Assembly (NCBI GenBank): GCA_018292915.2
Contig: JACVVK020000214.1
Coordinates: forward strand, 507,001-571,000
Direction: 5' to 3'
Source of the DNA: Batillaria attramentaria
Lineage: Eukaryota > Mollusca > Gastropoda > Batillariidae
Length of the DNA: 64,000 nt
How positions within the stretch are numbered: position 1 is the first letter of the stretch; each line of letters starts with the position of its first letter. The position numbers and the translations under genes were made by a program. The notes beneath the pieces were generated by a model. The model saw only the letters and a program-made list of their open reading frames with translations. It had not been told where the DNA came from and ran no database searches. Shown here piece after piece: positions 12,101 to 25,238 of this stretch.

Positions 12101-15100
12101 AGTTGAACAATTTTGTGTAACGGATGTAAGCAGTTTGCCAAAGACAAAAACAGAAAAGTAATCTAACCCTGAAGTATTTATACCACATCAAATCATCTGT
12201 CTTCTGTTTAATGATTCATCAGAGATGCCCTTTCCAAAGACTTCTTATCTTTCAAACCATTGTTTTAAACACATTACCTGAGGGATATGCAGCGAGACGA
12301 GGAAGTATTTCAAAACTGTCAGTTACATTTCTTTTAGAGTGAAAGATTGCAAACTGATAGATCTACCTATTGATAGAAAAATATTGCTTTCTCTGAGTGC
12401 TCTTGCCCTCATCCAGTTTCATTTGGAAGGGTGGTCCTTTGAACAGACCCAGAGGCTCCCATGATTCATCTGTGTCTGTCGGCCATGTGTACAGGTTCCC
12501 TCTTCCAACCTGCACCATGAAGTGCACATTGACGAGGTCCGTTTTTACGTCAATCTGCTTAACCTGGTGAGAAGAAATGGACATAATATTCAATTTTGAA
12601 ACTCCAGACCATGGTCATTAAATAATGTTAAATGAGTATTGACCTGGTGAGAAGAAAGGGATAGTTTCCTACCTCCCCCCCCCCCCCCCCCAAACTAGAC
12701 CTTAGACTTTAATTATGTCAAATTAATAAAACACATAGAATTTGTCTTCAAAAGGTACACATAAACATACCTGACACACGTAGTCTTTGCCATCCGTCCA
12801 TGTGACGCTGTAAAATTCTGCCACGTTAACCCTGAAACAGTAAATCATTAAAAAGAATGTTGGTCAGATGAACACCAATGTCATTATACACACTCAAAAC
12901 GATAAGGAAACAAGTCATGCAGGGGGTACTCCATCAAGAGAGAGCAAGTTTCACAAACCTTCCATCATTTGTTCCCCTGGAGACTTCTTCCTCCCCAGCA
13001 GTGGAAGGTTGAGTTGATTCGTCCAAATTAGGATCAAAGCTGCTCCTTCCAGTCCAGCCGCACGTCAGTACTGCACAACAGTCAACAAATTATTTCTGTA
13101 GCACCCTATCATTAAAACTTAAAAACTGTTGTTTACAAAAAAATTCCCTGAATAGTTAAGAGTATGGTATCGTTTCAACAGGTCTTCCAAAACATTACAA
13201 TTAGTCTACTCTTAGTAATTTATCCCACACTATACCTTTCATCACTTGAGGAGCCACTGACAGCATCTTCCAACACCACTGTAGGGACACTTTCTGGATG
13301 GATGCGGAGTAGAGGAACGAAGTGGTGGGGTGCCCAATATTCTGGTCTCTGATTTGGACAGCTGGCTGTCCACATAATAGCCTTTTCAGGACCTTGCGAT
13401 TGGCCCGAAGGCAAGATGGTCCTCTTGCAGAGCTGCCGCATTTCATCGACCCCTAAGTCAGGGTATACGCTGACCAGAGGTGCCTGCACCACGTTGCACG
13501 CTCCATACACGTGCCACATGGAGCAGTCCTGGCCAGGCTTTCGTGCCACAAAAATTTCGTTTTTTAAGGCAAGCATGCTGTCATGGGAGGCAGTGTACGT
13601 CTCCGACACCGCATATTTCTTCAACAGCCCCAGAAGGTGGTCACCGTTTTCAGCTGTGCCCTTTGCAATGTAGCCGGGGTCAGTGTAGAGGTGGAGCTTC
13701 AGGGCCATCTCTACCACAAGTCGGACCCGCATCTCCAGGTGATGTTCCTCAGTCCCAAAACACAGTGTGCTAAGGGCCCTGAGAAAGCAATTTCCATCCC
13801 CCACAGTGACAAGAGGCAGGTGGTTCGGTGGAGCATCCGAGGGCAGGAGGTCTCGGGCTTGCGCATCCACAACTGCTCTGCATACAGATGTTATGTAGTG
13901 GATGTTGTGGGGCATGACGTGTGCCGCAACACTGTCATTAGCTGTCTTGCAAACTTGCAGCAATTCCGCAAAGGTGCGTGTCCCAGCCATCTGACTGGAT
14001 AACCGCTGAAACAGTTCATCTCTGTGTTCCTCTTTATCGCCTTGAGACGAGTGTGGTGATGGCACGGAGGTTGGACTGGAATCCGGCGACTGCCATGACT
14101 TTGTTTTGGCTATTTTAATTGTTTCCCAACCATTCACATAGTCTGCTGATGCACACTCGTTCCCTTTACCTTCCAGACAGAAGCTGCAAAAGCATGAGAG
14201 ATTCCTGGTGGCCAAGGTGTTTTCTCCAAGCCCTCGAATACTGTGGAGCTGTCTTGTGCCACGGACTGTTGACAGAGCTGAAGAGGGCAGAGACCTGTCG
14301 ATGTCACTGGTTCTGACAAGGCGAAATGATCGCTTGGTATGGCAGCAGGTTCCAGGTTCAAGGTTACCTTCAGGCATCTGATAGCTGCTCTGCAGATGGT
14401 CGTACATTTGCTGGGCATTTTGGATAATTGCCCCTGTACACCTAACATCATCATCCACAATCGCTTTCACGACTCCACCGCAGGCGTCACATGCCGACTT
14501 CCCATGACGGGAGCCGAAATAGTGTCTCTCAAGACTGGAATTGGAGCAGTGGAAGAAAGGCAATTTGCTTTTGTACTGTGCAGCACAACCATCACTCCAA
14601 ACAACCACCTGCTCAATGCCAGTCTCAACCAGTACATGCTCGCGACTTGCCATAATGATGGTGTGCGCCATATGGGCATCATGATTCAGGTCATCCGACA
14701 GAAATACCAGATAGTCTGTGACAAGCCCGTTGCAGTTCTGACAGGCATAGTACAATACTGTCGGATGCACTGTCACTTGGCTGTAGCCCCAGTGGGCCGA
14801 GTGCACTTCATCTTGCCAACGGCAAAGGTGGTTTTCTGCGAAGTCGCAGACAGCCACTGCAATCCTCTGTGACGTCACCTTCGACACCACTGTCCGGAAC
14901 TGCATGTGCTGCCAGCGATGCACAAACACATGCTTGGTGAAAGGCGCCAGGTCATGCAGCAGGGATTCAATGAGCTCTGTCACTGTGCCAGTGTGTTCCA
15001 CTTTCTCTTTTCTTTGGCCCTTCTCCTTCTTTACCATCTCCCATTGGGACCATGTCACAGGTGCCGATGTGGTGCTCGTCAACCTCTCATACAGCAACTG

Positions 15101-18100
15101 GCGAGCAAGTTTGGTCCCGCACTCCTTGCACTGTCTTTCGATGCAGGACAATGTTGCAGGGCTGCAGGTGGAGACTTCAGAGAGGACATCGCGACCATCG
15201 ACTGGGTTCAGATGTCGGTTAACAACATCCAGCTTCAGATCTATGTTAACACAAACCTCGCATAAGGCTGTCCTGTATGTCTGATGTCTGCTGGTTTTGA
15301 TGTGGCTTGGCAAAATGCGATACCAAGACCGCAAGGAGGTCTTCACACCTGGGTTCTTTTCCTTGAACTCGCGATAAAGCCTGCACAGGCGTTTTGGCAG
15401 GACTTTCCTTTGTTTCTGTGTTTTTTTGTTAACAGTCCGCTTCCCTGGAAGATTGACCGCAATCTCTTCAAAAAAACGAAGACTTGCTTCAGTGCCAGCA
15501 TGCATCTTCTTCCTCTTGTAAGGACTGCCCCTCTTCTCCACTCGTTTTCCCATGATATCCAGTAGCAGATTCCTAGCAGCCATGGATTTCTTGTCCCTTT
15601 TCCTGCTAAGCTCCTGGAGTTTTTTCAAGGTAGACAGCTTCACTCTCTTTGATTCTGGTGTCTCAGGAGCTTGTCGTTGCTTCTGGCCCAGAAAACTATC
15701 CACCAAACCTGATGACTTGCCCAATCCCAAAAGTGTCTTCCGCAAACATTGGCGGGATTTCCGTGTAGCTTCTGAGCTGGATGTTGCAGCTGGTATGTGC
15801 AGGCCTTGATGAGAATCTGGAGTTCTTGGGGGGGAAGCTGAAGGCGTCCTTGGGGCGTCTTCTGCATCAGTGGGAGGGTCTTCAACAAAAGAATAAACAA
15901 TAGAATAAACCACATTCGAAACCACTAATTCAAACACCAAAAGAGCAAAATCACAATCAGAACATGATATTAACCACTAAACCAGCAACAAACATTTCGA
16001 TTTAAATCAAATGCAAAAAAAGAAAAGAAAAAAAAAGCACTTTTTTGTGAATTTTTTCCTTTGCAAAGCTGCCCCCCTGTTTTGTACTCCTCACACCAAC
16101 CTGTAGATGTAGAAACACTTGGGTTCCTGTCAGCCTTAAGCAAGTGGTATCGTTGCCTTGACTTTTCACGATGCCGTCGCCATTTCTGCGATGACCACTT
16201 CTCCCTCTCCTTGCGTTTCTGTACTGCCCACTTCTGCCTCTGGGCTGCCACTGATGCAGCATCATTTCGTATGCAAGCCCTCGTCTTCCATTTCTCAGGA
16301 ATCTCAGTAGCTTGGCTGATGTATGCTTCGGCAGCTTTTTCAGCTTTTCGACGTTCCCTTTTTGGAGAAAAAAAATTATACTAAATACATGGCAAAGCAA
16401 TTGGTGAGTTCTGAGTGATAAATCTAAGCCCTATCAGTCACACAAACACAATCCCAGAAAGATTTAAGATTTTCTGAAATGTCTGTCATACCTGGTCTTC
16501 TGCATACGCAGCCTTGCCTGCTCACGGATTCTTGCCTTTTCTTCATCTGTTTTTGGCCGCTCACGATTCTTTTTATTCCTCTCGGCATCCTTTGCCAGTT
16601 GAAGCTGATATCGTGTGGGGTCTTCCTTGATTCTTTGTCGGTACTGCCTCATTCTCTCAGCATCATTTTTACGTTTCTCTTTCTTTGCATGAGGAATCCG
16701 AAGACGAAGACCTGAAATAGAGAGTTGAAATGATTACACAGCTTACCTTCATATTTCAGACACGATAACCTGAAAAGTGAAATAAAATGCGGATATGGAA
16801 CTCAGTGTAACCTGAACTGTCAAGTTTTGGGGTTAAGTTACATGGTAAAACTAACAGAAGACTTCCACTGTGTGTGGAAATAAATCCACTACCCCCCCCC
16901 CCCCCCCCCCCCCCTGAAAAACAACAACTTCTAGTGTGAAGTTATAGTTAAAAATAATAATAACACACATTATTCTGTTTCCAGTGTACGTCATACTAAT
17001 TGCAATCGTCTGGCATTGCTTTAATCTTCAAGCTACAGAGAGTTGTTTTAAGTGAAAAAAGATTTTGTCTAGATCATTATCTCAGGTTTATACCCCCCCC
17101 CCCCCCCAATAAACCCCAACAACAATGAACATAATATTTCTTACAAACTACTTCAACACAGAACGATCGTAACGTCTGACATTGCTCTTTTCTTGTCTGA
17201 CCATGCAAGAGTTACGATCGTTCCCTAAACTGCTTAGGTCTCATTGATCGTGGCTGTGTTCGGCATCCACTTTCAAGCTACACCAAAGCAAAACATTACA
17301 CTACACAAAAAAAGTTTCAAACAAAATCGGAAGAAGTATTTCAACTAACAAACCAACTTTTTACTGAACGGACGCAACAGAGACACAATGAAACCACGAA
17401 CGATTGAAACAGCGACACAATTTTTGTTGTTGTCCGAATGAACAACTTGTCAAACAAAGACAGACCACGTGTCTGATCAAAGCAACCACAGACCACATGT
17501 CGCCAGAACTGCTGATAACAAACCGCCACTTACACGCATTTCACAGCATTTGGTGAATATTGATCATGAGAACTTGATTTAAATGAACGATCGCAACAAC
17601 CAGAACAAACAAGAACGGACGCAACATGTATTAATTTCGGACAATAATCGGAAATCACTTACCTTCTCGCCTTGTGGGGGCCATCTTGCCGTAGGACCGC
17701 ACCAAAAGAGTACCCGGATGAAGTACTATTTATAGTAACTGGAAAGGCCGTCCCTTCCCGACTGACAGTGTACTTAGGTCCGATTTGAACGATCGCAACA
17801 AATCGACAAAAATTCACCCGACCGTCAAAAATCTGGAGTAGCATCAACGAAAATTGCTTTAAACAGGCGAAACTTTTGTTTTTGGAACAGGAGGTCGTTT
17901 TAAAGTGAAATGAATCAGTGTATGAAACACGTTTGGCGACTGTTTCCTGCAGACGGTCGTTTTGTTGTCTAGGGCTGACCGACAAAGTGTGTTTCGATCG
18001 TTCGCGGTGTTTTCAAAGTAACGCTTTGCTCAAAATTTTAATCAATTTTGCTCACACGGACATTGAAATAAACTGTGGAAAGTATTTTCTACAACTCTGA

Positions 18101-19866
18101 GCAAATTCACGATTTTTTTTCAACATTCAAGGCTTTTTTCTTCAGACATGTGCAACCACCCATCTGTGTCCCGTTTCACAACGGGAACTTTCGGTAGGTT
18201 CATGCCTCATTTTTATGTTGTTTCCATAGTAATGGAAACAACATAATAGGACGGGCTAAAATTTCCACGTTCATAGGCAAGCATCTGTGGTACAAACGCA
18301 CGTCACTGCCGATCTCCCGCAGAGACGATTTTGCAAGTGTAACTCTGACAATGACGTAAGAAAACTTGCGTCATCAATGCTGACGCGTATGGTGTTCCGA
18401 ACGCACTTCTCCTCCTCAGTGAGTGCCGTCTGTGCGGATGTGTGTGCGTGTGTGCGTGCGGCTGTGTGTGTGTGAATTGTGTCCAGGCCCGTTTCTTCAA
18501 AAATACTCAACCGAATGGCTTCAAATTTGGGGTATCCAAATATATCAAAATGTTACATTAGACGATTCAAGCGTGTGATGATTGCTTAAGTGATTTGGGA
18601 GTTATCGCCCTTTTGAGACAAGTTGGTTGTCTTTCGTGTACAGGCGTAATATTTATTTAAATCACTCAATTTTTTGGCAGTAGATAGCTTGAATACGGAC
18701 TCTGAACAGAGTCACTACTAGAAAATGGTCGCTCTTATAGTTTTCATGTAAACCGAGCCTGAGTTGACATTGCATGTGAACCCAGTTCAGATGCCTATTT
18801 CTCCGAAAATACTAAACCGATCGATTTCAAATTTGGGGTTTCTAAATGAATCAAGATTGTTGAATAGACGGCCCGATCCAGGTACGATTGCACACATGAT
18901 TTGCGAGTTATCGCCCTTTTCAAAAAAAGTGGCTTTCTGGCGTTTAAAGGCGTAATATTTACCTAAACCACTCCATTTTTGGGACATAGATAGCATGAAT
19001 ACGGACTCTCAACTGAGTGAATTTTGGAGGTTGTCGCTTTTATACTTTTGGCGTAAGCCGTACCTGATGAAAGTGCTGGTGAACACACTTTAGATCTCAA
19101 AATCGCTCCTACTATACATAGATAATGAGCCTGGGGTGCCATAAAAAATATACAAAAAAATTAGAAAAATTCACTGCAGCCGTTATCGTCAGTTGTACTC
19201 GAAGCACATTTCCTTTACACAAGCCACACGCCTCACAAACATCGCAGAAAAGGCACACGCGCACTGACGCAAAACTGTATCAGCGTCAGTTTGCCGACGT
19301 CATGTTTGATTGACGTGGGGGTGTGTCGTCACTTTTCGGAAGTTCTCTATTTGTAGACGGGGAAAGCGGGAGTTTCATTGATGTAGTGAGCTTTGTTTTT
19401 CCTACTGACTCTCACTCAATAGCATAGTAGAGTGAGAGAACACCACATAGGTCTCAATGGAGCACATGCACAAACGCGGCTCGCGCAAGTCTGCGTGCGT
19501 GCGTGCGTGCGCGCGCGCGTATGTCTGTGTGTGTCTGTGTGCGCGCGCACGCAGCAGACATAACACATAGTGAAAAAAACGTTCGCCGCGCAGACTTGTC
19601 TGTTAAACACATTGAGCCGGTATAAATTCGATCTTTACACTGCGCAGCAGCAACACTTCAATTTTCATGGGGCTGCTTTCATTGCAAGAATTGTATCCGA
19701 GTCAAAGTTATTACGTCAAATGTATTATGCGTCATCCCAATGAGGAAAACGTCATAGATTTCAAAGAAAACAACTTGACGTCTCTCTTCCAAAACCAAGA
19801 TTGGTCTGACAAGCCCGGTCAGTTGTTTCCATTCAGAGAGAGAGAGAGAGAGAGAGAGTGTGTGTA

Positions 19867-19918
<52 letters not shown>

Positions 19919-20351
19919 TCCCGAATACATGGCATTACAAAAGAACGACCGTGACGACAGCAGGTGATTAAATGGAAACAACATATTGGGCTGGTCAGTG
20001 GCCATCTTGTTTTACTTCAAAAGCCACCAGAATAGAACACAACCAACGAAATTGTCTTTATTATCTCTTTGAAACATGTAGAATCAATCAAGCACAAGTT
20101 TGTCATGATAAGTTGTTCATGGAAAGAAAAAAGTGCGCACAAAGATGAGCCGTAATGTGTACCCCACGTTTTGGCACGTTATTTTTAATTTTTATTTTTT
20201 ACATGTTCATGTATGTCACTTGTCAGCATTAATTATCTGTATAATTATTATGAATTTGTGGACGTTCAAGGACTGGTATAAATCCATTTTTTGCTCCCTT
20301 GTGTAACAATGGGAGTCTATGTAATAACCCTCCGTCGTCTGTCTGTCTGTC

Positions 20352-20382
<31 letters not shown>

Positions 20383-23300
20383 CCAGAAAACTTTAACGTT
20401 GTCGTTTTCTCAGAAACTACAAAGAGCAGAGACACAAAACTTGGCATGCTGATAGACAACCATAAGACCTTTCAAAACATATCATTTTGAATGACCTTCA
20501 CTCAAGGTCAAGGTCATTAACGCTGTCTGTTTGAAAAGTTTACATTGGCATTTTCACGGAATCTACAAAGACCAGAGGTTTGAAACTTTGCATGATGATA
20601 GACATTGATAAGAACTTTACAGATAGACATGTCTTCAATGGCCTTGTGTCAAGGTCAAGGCCATACAAGCTATTTTTGTGAAACCTTAACATTGGCATTT
20701 TCTCAGAAATAACAAATAGCAGAGGCGCCAAACTTGGCGTGCTGATAGACAGTGAAAAGACCTATGCACACAAACCATTTTAAATGACCTTGACCCAAGG
20801 TCAAGGTCATTAAAGCAGTCTGGAAATTTTTACATTTGCATTTTTTCGTAATCTAGAAGAACCAGAAGCATCAAACTTTGCATAATGATAGATATTGGCA
20901 CCACGTTCACTGACATATCTGTGGTCAATGACTTTTAGTCAAGGTCAAGGCCATGCAGGCTGTTTTTTGGAAATTTTATTCTTGGCATTTTCTCTGAAAC
21001 AACAAACAGTTGAGGCACCAAACAAGGCACGATGATAGACCGCAATGAGACCTACCTTTTTGAATGACCTTGACTGAAGGTCAAGGTCATTAAAGCTGTC
21101 TGTTGTGAATTTTAACATTACTGTTTTCAGAGGAACTACAAATACTAGAGGCGTCAAACTTGGCATAATAATAGACATTGATGTGATCTCATTTTAATGA
21201 CCTTGACCCAACTTCTACGAGCAGCTCCAAGCCGTCCTCGACAAAGCACCGAGAAGAGACCTGAAGATCCTCATGAGAGACCTCAATGCCAAAGTGGGCA
21301 CCGACAACACAGACAGAGAACTCATCATGGGCAAACACGGAACAGGGACACAGAACGAGAACGGAGAGCTCTTCACAGAATTCTGCACCACCAACGACCT
21401 GGTCATCGGAGGCACCATATTCCCCCACAAGACCATCCACAAAACCACCTGGACATCACCGGACGGAAGAACTGTAAACCAGATCGACCACATCACCATC
21501 GGCAGGAAGTGGCGAAGAAGCTTGCTGGACGTCCGAGCAAAGCGGGGAGCTGATGCAGCCTCAGACCATCACCTCGTCATTGCAGCGATCAACATCAAGC
21601 TGAAGGCCTACAGAGACCAGGCAGACAGACCATCCCACAAGTACAACGTGCACAGTCTGAAGGAGAGCGTCAAGACCAACGCCTTCAGATGTGAGCTGAG
21701 GAACAGATTCAGCGCTCTCGACACACTACCTGAAGAGACAATCGAGGAGCACTGGCACGACCTGCGAGAAACCTGGACAGCAACATGCAGGGAAGTGCTG
21801 GGAAAGAAGACGAGACAACACAAAGAGTGGCTTACATCTGACACCTGGGACCTCATCACAGAGAGGAAACGCCTGAAAGACCTGATCAACCACACTGACG
21901 ACCAAGACCACAAGCGCGACCTGCAGGCTCAATACTGGGACGTCAACCGGCAGGTCAAGAGGAGCGCAAGGAACGACAAGAGGAACTTCATCAACGACCT
22001 CACAGAAAAAGCAGAAACAGCAGCAGGACAACGGAACATGAAACGGCTCTACGAAATAACAAGGACACTCTCTGGGAAAAATAACAACCCCACCAGACCA
22101 GTCAAAGACAAGAACGGACAAATCATCACCAAAGAGGAAGACCAAAGGACAAGGTGGGCTGAACACTTTAAGGAAACGCTCAACAGGCCTCCACCACCAG
22201 TCCCACCAGACATACCACCGGCAGCCCAGCTACTCGACATCAGCACCAACCCCCCTACCAAGACCGAGATCATCAAAGCCATCAAGTCCCTCAAGTCTGG
22301 CAAAGCAGCAGGCCCCGACGGCATACCACCAGAAGCCCTCAACGCCGACATCCAGACCTCCACCGACATGCTGCACCTGCTCCTGAGGAAGATCTGGGAG
22401 AGCGAGAGCGTGCCACAAGACTGGAAGAAGGGACACCTGGTAAAGCTGCCAAAGAAAGGGGACCTCTCATCCTGTAGCAACTGGCGAGGCATCATGCTCC
22501 TGTCCATACCAGGGAAGGTTCTCACCAGGATCATCCTGGAGAGGCTGAAGACTGCGCTGGACAAGACACTCCGGGAGGAACAGGCAGGATTCCGCAACGA
22601 CCGATCCTGCACTGATCACATAGCCACGATGAGGATCATCATCGAGCAGTCCCTGGAGTGGCAGACCCCCCTGTACAGCACCTTCGTTGACTTCCAGAAG
22701 GCGTTCGACAGTGTTGACAGGGAGGTCATCTGGAAGCTGATGTCTCACTACGGTTTTCCACCAAAGTTTGTCAACATCATCCGACAGCTGTACGAAGATG
22801 CCACCTGCCAGGTAATCCACGACGGGAAACTGACAGAACCATTCACAGTACGGACCGGCGTTCGTCAAGGCTGCATCCTCTCACCCACAATCTTCCTGAT
22901 GGTGGTCGACTGGGTCATGAGGCAAGCCACCGACGATAAGAGGACAGGGATCCAGTGGACCTTCAGCAAACAGCTCGAGGACCTGGATTTCGCGGACGAC
23001 ATCGCCCTCCTCTCCCACAAGCAACAAGATGCGCAGGAGAAGCTGAACAGAGTCGCCGAAGAAGCTGAGAAGACCGGCCTCAAGATCAACATCAGCAAGA
23101 CCGAAGTCATGAGAGTCAACCACAAACAGCACGACCCCATCCAGCTGCACCAGGAAGACATCAAAGAGGTGGACAAGTTCATCTACCTCGGCAGCGTTGT
23201 CAGCAAGGATGGAGGAACGGACGAAGACATCAAGAGCCGCACCAACAAAGCCAGACATGCCTTTCGCACTCTGCGCCCCATCTGGAGATCAACAGCCCTA

Positions 23301-24142
23301 TCCCTGCGAAACAAGATCCGGATCTTCAACTCAAATGTGAAGTCGGTCCTACTCTATGGCTCGGAGACATGGCGCACCACCAAGACAGGCTCCCACAGGC
23401 TGCAAACCTTCATCAACAGATGCCTCCGCAACATTCTCAACATCAGATACCCACTGGTGATCACCAACCAAGACCTCTGGGAGCGAACAAGACAGGTCCC
23501 CATCGAGCAGGAGATCAAGAAAAGGAAATGGGGATGGATCGGACACACTTTGCGAAAGCCAACATCAAATGTCACCAGGCAGTCCCTTGATTGGAACCCC
23601 CAGGGAAAGCGCAAAGTGGGCCGACCGAAGCAGACCTGGCGGAGGAGTACGGACGCTGAAGCCAAGGCCGCTGGAACGACGTGGGCCGAACTAAAGAGGG
23701 CGTCCCAGAACCGAGTGCGCTGGCGGAGTGTGGTTGCAGCCCTATGTTCCCCAAGGAATAAAGGGGGCTGGGCCGCTAGTGCGCGGGTCCGCTAGTGCGC
23801 GGGTCCGTTAGTGCGCGGGGCCGCTATTGCGCGGTGACTAGTTTGAACTCATTGAACTAGTCTCTCAAGACAGTGTAACAGACTTCTGTCTTTTCAACTG
23901 TTTTCTGAATGAAATGTTCGGTTATGATTGTTCTGTTTTGTTGCCTTATGCGCGAGGATTGCAATGTAATTACCTTAATGAAATAAAAGCAGATTGTCTA
24001 TTCAACAGTCTTTGTCTTTGTAGTGATGCAAAGCAAATGTGAAGTAGTATAATTATATGGAAAATATTGACGATTTTCCAAGGAACCCACTGTTTTTGTG
24101 AAACCCATTTTTTCAAATGGAAATTTCTCGTATATATATAGG

Positions 24143-24202
<60 letters not shown>

Positions 24203-25196
24203 GGATCAATGGGTTGATGGGTGGGGGGGGGGGGTGGCACAGGAAAGCCCTGTGATCATGCTTTTCTAATGTGGAAGTTTTAAAGCATTAAATCACTCAT
24301 ATTTGTGTAGGATGGGCTGGGTGATTCACTTGATGAATGTATGTTGACAAATTCAGACATGCTATATATTCTGGCTCGTGATTAGGCACTATACACACTG
24401 TGTTTGACATGTCACATTTACGGATTCCTGCTTATTTTTCATGTGATATGAACCTGACATTTTCGAAGATCAAAACATTGCTCTTATTTTCATCTGTCAT
24501 AATGTATGTCATATACTTTTGTAGCTCGAGGAAAATATCTCAGATCATGTGCTGTGACTCACGAGCACCAAAGTGATACAAAACAAATTTCAAATTTATA
24601 TACATGTATAAATGTTACTTTGGCCATTTAATAAAGAGTTTATGATGTATTTTATTATAAAGAAGTACAACCAATGAAAACACTCATTTGTCAGATTTTT
24701 ACCAATACCGGCAAGTCGTCCATAATACTACGCGTACATTGACCATCACCGTATATAATAAGCATTTTGATATATACTTCATTTCTGTTTGTTTAAATGA
24801 TAATAAACCATTGGCAAGTGGCATAATAATTGATTTAAGTAGTACAAGAATCTGTTTATGATTTAGACCAGCTGTTTGTGAATATCACGTAAGTCGTCGA
24901 AGCGTGAAAGCGCGCCTTTAAGTTAAGGGCTGTAACTCTGGTGCATCCCTATGGATTCTTGGGAACATTTTTGAAATACAATCAGGACATCCTAGGAAGA
25001 CATCTGGCACCATCGTAGTACATTCCCGGGGTGGGGGGGGGGGGTGTGCACGGTAGGCCCCGTCACCTTGGCAAGTATTGCTTCTTATAGATGATATAGC
25101 CGCGCAATAGCGGCCCCGCGCACTAGCGGACCCAGACCCGCGCACTAGCGGACCCGGACCCGCGCACTAGCAGCCCCGCGCAATAGCGGGCCGACC

Positions 25197-25238
<42 letters not shown>

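Noticed and set aside
13220..13235. The stop at 13220 as the true end of the transposase-OTU protein
   Set aside because: A consensus donor precedes it and three downstream exons continue in compatible phase with a plausible conserved C-terminus. Still, read-through cannot be excluded.
13416..15809. Sense-strand frames opposite the transposase-OTU exon
   Set aside because: They are mirror frames of a strongly supported minus-strand coding exon, with no splice-consistent extension.
21608..23258. Long antisense frames opposite the LINE
   Set aside because: They are shadows of the GC-rich sense frame and show no domain of their own.
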